Source of the DNA: CAYRYU01 sp964428355
GTDB lineage: Bacteria > Muiribacteriota > Ozemobacteria > Ozemobacterales > Ozemobacteraceae
Direction of reading: 5' to 3'
Assembly: GCA_964428355.1 (NCBI GenBank)
Contig: CAYRYU010000053.1
Coordinates: 1-47,908, forward strand
DNA length: 47,908 nucleotides
The translations under genes and the position numbers were made by a program. Below, in pieces: positions 47,892-47,908 of the stretch (its first letter is position 1; every line of letters starts with the position of its first letter). A model generated the notes under the pieces. The model searched no databases and was not told where the DNA came from. It worked only from the letters and a program-made list of their open reading frames with translations.

Positions 47892-47908
47892 GCGGCTCCC
47901 GGTACAAA

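Overview
The window is 47.9 kb of moderately GC-rich, gene-dense bacterial chromosome in three scaffold pieces, joined by two 100-N gaps (13349-13448 and 42108-42207). It contains no tRNA, rRNA, insertion sequence, CRISPR array or phage gene that I can see. A YidC with a large periplasmic domain, an alpha-2-macroglobulin and several exported proteins point to a diderm (Gram-negative-type) cell. The mix of HEAT-repeat proteins, SpoIIE/STAS regulators, orphan pilin genes and TTG/GTG/ATT starts recalls deep-branching candidate phyla such as Riflebacteria/Ozemobacteria. That placement is a guess from memory and was not tested.

Layout. (1) 1-7223, minus strand: a truncated two-helix membrane sensor, a gene-poor stretch, an orphan PilM-like protein behind a good promoter and a roughly 310-nt structured leader, then a patatin-like lipase coupled to a sensor that carries SpoIIE phosphatase, RsbW-like kinase and STAS domains in one chain. 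(2) 7417-13227, plus strand: alpha-2-macroglobulin with its own terminator, a small protein with conserved cysteines, and an ECF-type sigma factor. (3) 13484-19550, plus strand: a tightly overlapping operon of HEAT/membrane protein, STAS protein, PilX-like protein and two prepilin-like proteins. (4) 19552-26562: an exported metallophosphoesterase, a secreted HExxH zincin with an acidic repeat, a TPM-domain pair, and a DUF2157-DUF4401-GDYXXLXY membrane cassette. (5) 26607-38212, minus strand: the classical rpmH-rnpA-yidD-yidC-jag-mnmE-mnmG-rsmG cluster. It is modified by a second, divergent mnmG and a proline-rich HEAT protein lying between the two mnmG copies. (6) 38281-44721, minus strand: MoxR ATPase, DUF58 protein, TgpA-like transglutaminase and a DUF2723 glycosyltransferase-like membrane protein. 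(7) 44847-47891: M18 aminopeptidase and holA, convergent with rpsT.

How the genes may work together. The minus-strand core operon makes ribosomal protein L34, RNase P protein, the membrane insertase and the tRNA wobble-uridine modification enzymes. Several genes look like signalling for a surface or pilus function (PilM, prepilins, partner-switch proteins, sigma factor), but the links between them are inferred from neighbourhood only. A 28-bp inverted element occurs both upstream of the sigma-factor gene and upstream of the secreted zincin, which suggests shared control.

The most interesting items are the structured leader before pilM, the duplicated mnmG with different motifs eroded in each copy, the apparent ATT start of mnmE, the single-chain partner switch with a strong internal ribosome binding site, and the shared inverted element.
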